From positions 111,195 to 175,194 of the forward strand of contig NZ_JANIPJ010000010.1 of the NCBI RefSeq assembly GCF_024623455.1: a stretch of 64,000 nucleotides of DNA. Reading direction: 5' to 3'. A model generated the notes under the pieces. The model was not told the DNA's origin. It saw nothing but the letters and a program-made list of their open reading frames with translations, and did not search any database. Made by a program: the position numbers and the translations under genes. This stretch comes from Paenibacillus soyae. Lineage in GTDB: Bacteria > Bacillota > Bacilli > Paenibacillales > Paenibacillaceae. This document shows positions 59,381-64,000 of this stretch, one piece after another (positions within the stretch are counted from its first letter, which is position 1; each line of letters starts with the position of its first letter).

Positions 59381-59476
59381 GCCGATGGCCTCCCCATCAT
59401 CCGATTCGTATTTCGTATTTCCATGAATCTAGCGTATCACGAAGACGCGGCGGCGCCTATCGGCAAGTTCGCGGGT

Positions 59477-60344
59477 TTATATGCCGATTTCCGAATGGCT
59501 GCCGGGAGACGCGGAGTGACGGAGGATGGCCTCGATCATGACGTCCCAGTCTCCTTGATGAAGCTCATGTCCCGTGCCTTCCAGCGTCAATAGGATCGCC
59601 CCCGGAATGACGGTGGCCAGCGACCGTCCATGAGCGTAAGGAATGATCGGGTCCTCCGTGCCGTGAATGACGAGCGCCGGAACGGCTATTTCGCTGGTAC
59701 GGGCCAGGTATTCCTCTCCGCCCGCAACGAAAGCGTGGTTCGTCATGCTGGCCGGCCGGCGGCTTCTGCGAAGCTCGAGCAAGGCAAGCTCGCGGATGCG
59801 GTTCTCCTCGAAGGCATGCTTCGAGCCTCTGAGCACGTTCCATTTGGCGACCGAAAAATCGGCAACCGAGCGTTCGTCGTTCCAGTCGACCTCGCCCATG
59901 CTCGCGAAGAAGGACATGACCTTCTCCTCCATCGGAGGGAGATCCGGCGCGAAATTGGAGGTGGCGATGAGCACGATGCCGCTCACCCGATCAGGATGAC
60001 GAAGGGCGATCATCTGCGTCAGCATGCCGCCCATGGACATGCCCGCGATGCAAGCCTTCTCGATCCCGTAAGCATCGAGCACCGCGATTGCGTCGTCCGC
60101 CATATCGACGAACGTATACCCCGGCTGTCCGGGCTCGTATGCCGTCGACTCGCCGACGTCGCGATTATCGTACCGGATGACGAAGCGCCCGGCATCCGCC
60201 AGGCGGCGGCAGAACGCTTCATCCCACCATACCATCGACGACTGCGCTCCCATAATGAGCAGCAGGGCCGGATCGTTACGTTCCCCGAAGCTCTCCGTAT
60301 AGAGCTCGGCTCCGTTATTCGAGACCCATAAATGTTGATTCATT
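59477..60344 (-). CDS. Alpha/beta hydrolase
   Basis: A 288-residue hydrolase. ATG 60344 has GGAGATGG eight bases upstream; the frame is open above it without family sequence. The oxyanion region is ALLLIMGAQSSMVWWDEAF, the nucleophile elbow GMSMGGML, the acid HGTEDPIIPY and the histidine GTGHELHQGD. The family covers esterases, lipases and haloperoxidase-like enzymes; the substrate is unknown. Its promoter must lie in or near the structured region at 60369-60700, since a terminator sits 25 bases upstream of the start. Confidence 0.88.
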
Positions 60345-60752
60345 CCACCATCTCCTTCGATTCTGATAAAAAACAAAAAAAGCACGGGCCATAATGCCGG
60401 TGCTTCGCGTATCGAAGGGAGCAGGCGGACGGAGACTGCGCGTCGACGGACTTAACCGGGATGCGGGCGCGAACAAGCCGAGTATCGGCGCGTACGTTTG
60501 GGCCCATAAAGTCCGTGCGAATGAAGTTCCGATGCCAATTCCGATTGCGGGTTAACGCGCGGTCAACCATTCTTCGATTGCGATGCACGACAAATAGGCT
60601 CTACCTGAGCAATATCGTCGCTAATGCAAGGCTTTATCGAAAAATTAGTTTATCACACGTAACCCTCCGTTCCTGTAAAGTAGTTCCCATCCTACCACCG
60701 CTTCGCAAAATCTGTCAACCGCTATTTTCCATCGTTCAGAACGCCGCTTGCC
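60345..60752 (-). ncRNA. Possible structured leader RNA upstream of the hydrolase gene
   Basis: On the minus strand a hairpin AAGCACCGGC/GCCCGTGCTT with seven T (60405-60369) ends a 250-300 base stretch without a credible ORF. Within it CGGACTT (about 60508) can pair with AAGTCCG (about 60445), enclosing GCCGA/TCGGC and GGGC/GCCC stems. This is the layout of a leader with an attenuating terminator, or of a small RNA. No known riboswitch consensus was recognised. A promoter is not clear (TTTACA near 60678 with a poor -10). Confidence 0.35.
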
Positions 60753-60758
60753 GCGGAA

Positions 60759-60787
60759 TTGTTCTGCAATTCCGCAGCCTCTATGCT
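60759..60787 (+). promoter_or_regulatory. Promoter of the helicase gene
   Basis: TTGTTC (60759-60764) and TATGCT (60782-60787) with a 17-base spacer. The -35 region is embedded in the inverted repeat GCGGAATT-N7-AATTCCGC (60753-60775). Confidence 0.6.
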
Positions 60788-60795
60788 AAACTGAG

Positions 60796-60809
60796 AGAAC
60801 GAATGTTCG
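60796..60809 (+). promoter_or_regulatory. LexA (DinR) box
   Basis: AGAACGAATGTTCG matches the Bacillus consensus CGAACRNRYGTTYG at 13 of 14 positions and lies on the predicted start of transcription, the usual place for SOS repression. Confidence 0.8.
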
Positions 60810-60846
60810 AGAACGAGTACGGGGCAGGCAAAAGGGGAAATGAAGC

Positions 60847-63168
60847 ATGGAGCAGACGACGGCATATCCGGTTTCGTTATCGGTCAGGCATCTGGTCGAG
60901 TACGTCTATTTGAGCGGCAGCATCGATAACCGGCTTCAGACGGTGGACGCCATGCACGAGGGCACGAAGGCGCATCTGCGCGTGCAGGGCGAATACGGCG
61001 AAGGCGACCGGAAGGAAGTGTACCTGAAGGCGGAGATCCCGTGCGGGGAGCTGCTCTTCTCCGTGGACGGCCGCGCCGACGGCGTGCTTGCGACGGAGCC
61101 GATACCGACGATCGACGAGATTAAGTCGACGGCGGGGGATCTAGGCCGCGTCCGCGAAGAGGGGGGATTTCCCGTCCACTGGGCGCAGGCCTGGTTCTAC
61201 GCGTATATGTACGCCCGGGATACGGGCGCGCCGAGCATGCGCATCCAGTTGACGTACGTGAACACGGTCACGGAGGAGACGGAGCGCTTCGTTCGGGAAG
61301 CGAGCCTCGAGGAGCTGGAGCGGGATGTGCAAGGCATGGTCGAGCGGTACGCGCCGTACGCGCTGCTGAGGAGGGACCATGAACGGAAGCGGAACGCGAG
61401 CATCGAGTCGCTGCCGTTCCCGTTCGAATCGTACCGGGCGGGACAGCGGAGGCTAGCGGGGGCGGTCTACAAATCGGTCGAAGAAGGAGTCTCCCTGTTC
61501 GCGAGAGCGCCGACGGGCATCGGCAAGACGGTGTCCACGACGTATCCGGCCATCAAGGCGATGGGCCGGGGGCTGCTGCAGCGGATCTATTATTTGACCG
61601 CGCGCACGACGACGCGGGCGGCGGCCGAGGACGCGCTTGGCCTGATGGCGGCCAAAGGGCTGAACCTGCACGCGGTGACCTTGACGGCCAAGGACAAAAT
61701 TTGCTTCCAAGAGGAGACGCGGTGCGAGAAGGAGCATTGTCCGTTCGCGGACGGCTACTACGACCGGATCAACGGGGCGATTATGGACATCCTCGAGAAC
61801 GAGACGCTCATGACGCGCTCCGTCATCGAGCGGTACGCGAGGAAGCATACGGTATGCCCGTTCGAGTTCTCGCTGGATCTCGCCTATGCTTCGGATCTTG
61901 TGATCTGCGACTATAATTATGTCTTCGACCCGCGCATCTCCTTCAAGCGGCTGTACGGGGAAGTGAAGAAGAAGACGGCCGTTCTGGTCGACGAGGCGCA
62001 TAACCTTCCCGACCGCGCGCGGGAGATGTTCTCCGGCGGGCTGACCAAAGCGCCGTTCCTCGCGATGCAGCGGTCGCTTAAGGGGAGGCATAAGACGGCG
62101 TTCGAAGCGGCGAAGGCCGTCAACGATTATTTCATCGCGACGCGCAAGAGGCTTGCGGACGGCAAGCCGGCCGTCAGCGAGAAGGAGCGGCCGGACGAGC
62201 TGATCGGGCTAGCGGAGCGCTTCGCGGAGGCGGCTCAGCCGCTTCTCGAGACGGAAGGCGGCGAGCTGCTCGAGCTGTACTTCGAAGTCCAGCAATTCCT
62301 TCGCGCCGCCAAGCTGTATGACGACCGCTTCACGACGATGACCGAGGTATCGCGGAACGACGTCAGCGTGAAGCTGTTCTGCCTCGATCCGTCGGAGCTG
62401 GTCGCCGGCACGGTGAAGGGCTACCGCTCGGCCGTCTATTTCTCCGCGACGCTGACGCCGCTCGGCTATTATATGGACGTGCTCGGCGGGAGCGAGGAGG
62501 ACTATACGTTGTCGCTGCCGTCGCCTTTCTCGAGCGAGCAGCTGACGGTATCCGTCCACCCGATATCGACGCGCTATCAGGATCGGGACGTCTCTTACAA
62601 GCCGATCGCGGAGATCATCCGCCGCACCGTCTCCGGCAAGAAGGGCAACTACTTGGCCTTCTTCCCCTCGTACGCCTATATGAACGCCGTGCATGAGGCT
62701 TATCTGGAGCTGCTGGATGGCGCCGGCGAACGGGAGTCCGCAAGCCGTCCGGATGTCCTCCTCCAGCAGAGCGGCATGGCCGAGGAGGAGCGGGATGCCT
62801 ACCTCGCGGCGTTCCGCCCCGATGGCGAACGATCGCTTGTCGGCTTCGCCGTCATGGGCGGCATTTTCTCGGAGGGCGTCGACCTGCCGGGCGACCGTCT
62901 CATCGGCGTCGTCGTCGTCGGGGTGGGCATGCCTCAGTTGGGGCTGGAACGGGATACGCTCCGAAGCTACTACAGCTCCCAAGGCAAGAATGGCTTCACC
63001 TACGCCTACGTCGTTCCCGGCATGAACAAGGTGCTGCAGGCGGGCGGCCGCCTCATCCGGTCGGAGACGGATACGGGGACGCTCGCGCTGATCGACGACC
63101 GTTACTTGGAGAGCGGTTACCGTCAGCTTTTGCCGGAGGAGTGGCTTGGCGCGGTAAAGAATGATTAA
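60847..63168 (+). CDS. SOS-controlled ATP-dependent DNA helicase (DinG/XPD type) with N-terminal PD-(D/E)XK-like domain
   Basis: A 773-residue protein. Residues 1-180 contain DGRADGVL and, 10 residues on, IDEIKST, the D...ExK pattern of a PD-(D/E)XK nuclease fold. The superfamily 2 helicase core follows: Q-like SYRAGQRRLAG, Walker A ARAPTGIGKTVST, an Fe-S cluster region with Cys in ICFQEETRCEKEHCPF and HTVCPFEF, DEAH box VDEAHNLPDRAR, motif V/VI GIFSEGVDLPGDRLIG and QAGGRLIRSETDTG. ATG 60847 is preceded by AAAAGGGG. With the LexA box upstream, a role in repair of stalled forks or branched DNA after damage is likely. Fusions of this kind are known in Firmicutes but poorly studied. Confidence 0.9.
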   Translation: MEQTTAYPVSLSVRHLVEYVYLSGSIDNRLQTVDAMHEGTKAHLRVQGEYGEGDRKEVYLKAEIPCGELLFSVDGRADGVLATEPIPTIDEIKSTAGDLGRVREEGGFPVHWAQAWFYAYMYARDTGAPSMRIQLTYVNTVTEETERFVREASLEELERDVQGMVERYAPYALLRRDHERKRNASIESLPFPFESYRAGQRRLAGAVYKSVEEGVSLFARAPTGIGKTVSTTYPAIKAMGRGLLQRIYYLTARTTTRAAAEDALGLMAAKGLNLHAVTLTAKDKICFQEETRCEKEHCPFADGYYDRINGAIMDILENETLMTRSVIERYARKHTVCPFEFSLDLAYASDLVICDYNYVFDPRISFKRLYGEVKKKTAVLVDEAHNLPDRAREMFSGGLTKAPFLAMQRSLKGRHKTAFEAAKAVNDYFIATRKRLADGKPAVSEKERPDELIGLAERFAEAAQPLLETEGGELLELYFEVQQFLRAAKLYDDRFTTMTEVSRNDVSVKLFCLDPSELVAGTVKGYRSAVYFSATLTPLGYYMDVLGGSEEDYTLSLPSPFSSEQLTVSVHPISTRYQDRDVSYKPIAEIIRRTVSGKKGNYLAFFPSYAYMNAVHEAYLELLDGAGERESASRPDVLLQQSGMAEEERDAYLAAFRPDGERSLVGFAVMGGIFSEGVDLPGDRLIGVVVVGVGMPQLGLERDTLRSYYSSQGKNGFTYAYVVPGMNKVLQAGGRLIRSETDTGTLALIDDRYLESGYRQLLPEEWLGAVKND

Positions 63169-63182
63169 AGGCAACTTTTGGA

Positions 63183-63210
63183 TTGACAGCATCTTGTCCG
63201 CGGTGATAAA
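63183..63210 (+). promoter_or_regulatory. Promoter of the ABC exporter leader
   Basis: A perfect TTGACA (63183-63188) is followed after 16 bases by GATAAA (63205-63210), giving a start near 63217. About 355 bases of leader would precede the exporter gene. Confidence 0.6.
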
Positions 63211-63265
63211 GTGACAAAGTAGATTTCAAGAAATTGCTAGCACGGGAAGAAAGGGGATTACGTAC

Positions 63266-63346
63266 ATGCGGAATTTTTACGATAACGACATCAATGATCT
63301 TGGCGATAGCCGCGGCGTAATCCATACAAGCGTCTTCCAGCTTTGA
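63266..63346 (+). CDS. Short leader ORF, 26 codons
   Basis: ATG 63266 lies nine bases after AAAGGGG and reads MRNFYDNDINDL... to TGA 63346. It is acidic (five Asp) and hydrophilic. A terminator-like hairpin begins 26 bases after the stop. Its position, between a promoter and a terminator ahead of a BmrC-like exporter, recalls the bmrB leader peptide of B. subtilis. A second overlapping frame (from ATG 63520 to TGA 63589) crosses the exporter start and is an alternative leader. Confidence 0.45.
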   Translation: MRNFYDNDINDLGDSRGVIHTSVFQL

Positions 63347-63371
63347 CAGCGAGATCTCGATCGCGAATCAG

Positions 63372-63410
63372 AGGCGCAGGGTTACGTATCCGTAATCGTG
63401 CGCCTTTATT
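63372..63410 (+). terminator. Terminator or attenuator in the exporter leader
   Basis: AGGCGCA (63372-63378) pairs with TGCGCCT (63399-63405), with an inner TTACG/CGTAA stem, followed by TTATT. Confidence 0.75.
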
Positions 63411-63468
63411 GTGCCCTGGCAAGGGTTCCCCCTCGCGTTTTGCGTGGCGGGTCCGCCGTGGCCGGTAA

Positions 63469-63497
63469 AGCGTGTCGTTACGGCGGCATGCTTTTTT
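63469..63497 (+). terminator. Second terminator-like hairpin in the exporter leader
   Basis: AGCGTG (63469-63474) and CATGCT (63487-63492) pair with one wobble, and six T follow. A third hairpin without T-run, GCCCTT-TGC-AAGGGC (63536-63550), lies just before the ribosome binding site. Confidence 0.6.
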
Positions 63498-63572
63498 GTT
63501 TGCCATTTTTGGGGAAAATATGTGGAGAAAAAGAGGCCCTTTGCAAGGGCTGCGGAAGGTGTGGGTGAGACT

Positions 63573-64000
63573 ATGTTCGGAGTTTTGAAAAAGTTAGGAT
63601 GGTTTTTCCGCAAGGAATGGAAGCGGTACACGATCGCGATTACGCTGCTTGTGCTGACCGGAGTCATCGATATTATTCCTCCTTGGCTGCTCGGCTATCT
63701 CGTGGACGGGATCAGCCAGAATCTGCTCGGCACGACCGAGTTTAACCGTATTATGTATTTCTGGATCGGGCTGACGATCGTCGGCTACCTGATCACGTAC
63801 GTCTGGCACTACAAGCTGTTCGGCGGCGCGTTCGTGCTGGAGCGGCTGCTTCGGTCGAGCATGATGGGCCACTTTCTGAAAATGACGCCGACGTTCTACG
63901 AGCGCAACCGGACCGGCGACCTGATGGCGCGTTCGACGAACGATCTCGGCGCGGTGGCGACGACGGCGGGCTTCGGCATTCTGACGCTCGTCGACTCGAC
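63573..64000 (+). CDS. ABC multidrug exporter half-transporter, BmrC/YheI-like, C-terminus outside window
   Basis: ATG 63573 follows GGAAGGTG. The 142 visible codons begin MFGVLKKLGWFFRKEW and contain the first membrane segments (YTIAITLLVLTGVIDIIPPWLLGYLVDG; IMYFWIGLTIVGYLITYVWHY) and the coupling-helix part HFLKMTPTFYERNRTGDLMARSTNDL. This closely follows B. subtilis YheI (BmrC), one half of a heterodimeric exporter, as I recall that sequence. The ATPase domain and any BmrD partner lie beyond the right edge. Confidence 0.88.
   Translation, partial: MFGVLKKLGWFFRKEWKRYTIAITLLVLTGVIDIIPPWLLGYLVDGISQNLLGTTEFNRIMYFWIGLTIVGYLITYVWHYKLFGGAFVLERLLRSSMMGHFLKMTPTFYERNRTGDLMARSTNDLGAVATTAGFGILTLVDS

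Overview
The window looks like chromosome of a high-GC, spore-forming member of the Paenibacillaceae (Paenibacillus/Cohnella type). The reasons are a tripartite GerA-type spore germination operon, YesM/YesN-type two-component regulators next to lipoprotein-dependent sugar ABC transporters, a transmembrane AraC regulator, an S-layer-anchored giant protein, YdjO, DUF2935 and EcsC family proteins, strong GGAGG ribosome binding sites and Bacillus-type BirA and LexA sites. The genus is an inference. No rRNA, tRNA, CRISPR array, transposase or phage gene was found.

Layout. 1-0.9 kb: the start of a repeat protein running off the left edge. 1.1-7.1 kb: a complete biotin operon, bioA-bioD-bioB-bioF-bioH-bioC, with a consensus promoter and BirA operator. 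7.2-7.7 kb: a 51-bp tandem array. 7.7-10.5 kb: a MarR regulator and a polar amino acid ABC transporter. 10.7-11.8 kb: a small membrane-peptide ORF whose end overlaps a hairpin masking the ribosome binding site of a yidC gene, an arrangement like mifM-yidC2 of B. subtilis. 11.9-14.9 kb: a pirin gene with an in-frame stop and several small stress or spore-associated genes. 15.0-21.9 kb: a YesN/YesM-like two-component system divergent from a sugar ABC transporter. 22-25 kb: small unknown genes, VanZ-like and EcsC proteins, and a ParB-like protein. 25.2-28.9 kb: gerA-gerB-gerC with a candidate sigma-G promoter. 28.9-35.2 kb: DUF2935, an aldo/keto reductase, two more 51-bp arrays, a decayed gene, a divergent PurA paralogue opposite a LysR regulator, and a DUF1801 protein.

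35.4-48.5 kb forms an amino-sugar utilisation locus. A transmembrane AraC-family regulator is divergent from an ABC importer (two permeases and a lipoprotein), a large secreted GH18-like protein, NagB, NagA and a cytoplasmic GH20 hexosaminidase. Outside the cell a glycan would be bound or trimmed and imported; inside, GH20 releases GlcNAc units, and NagA and NagB take GlcNAc-6-P to fructose-6-P. 48.7-60.3 kb holds two VOC proteins, a 2087-residue RCC1/invasin-Ig/SLH surface protein, GNAT and APH-type enzymes, a Gfo/Idh/MocA oxidoreductase fused to a CBM9-like domain, and a hydrolase. 60.7-63.2 kb is a DinG/XPD-type helicase with a 13/14 LexA box. At the right edge a BmrC/YheI-like ABC exporter begins behind a leader with a short ORF and terminator-like hairpins.

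The two strongest points are the MifM-like leader of yidC (10665-10960) and four intergenic tandem arrays of unrelated sequence that all have a period of exactly 51 bp (from 7173, 21960, 30813 and 32013). In each array the unit carries a short inverted repeat.
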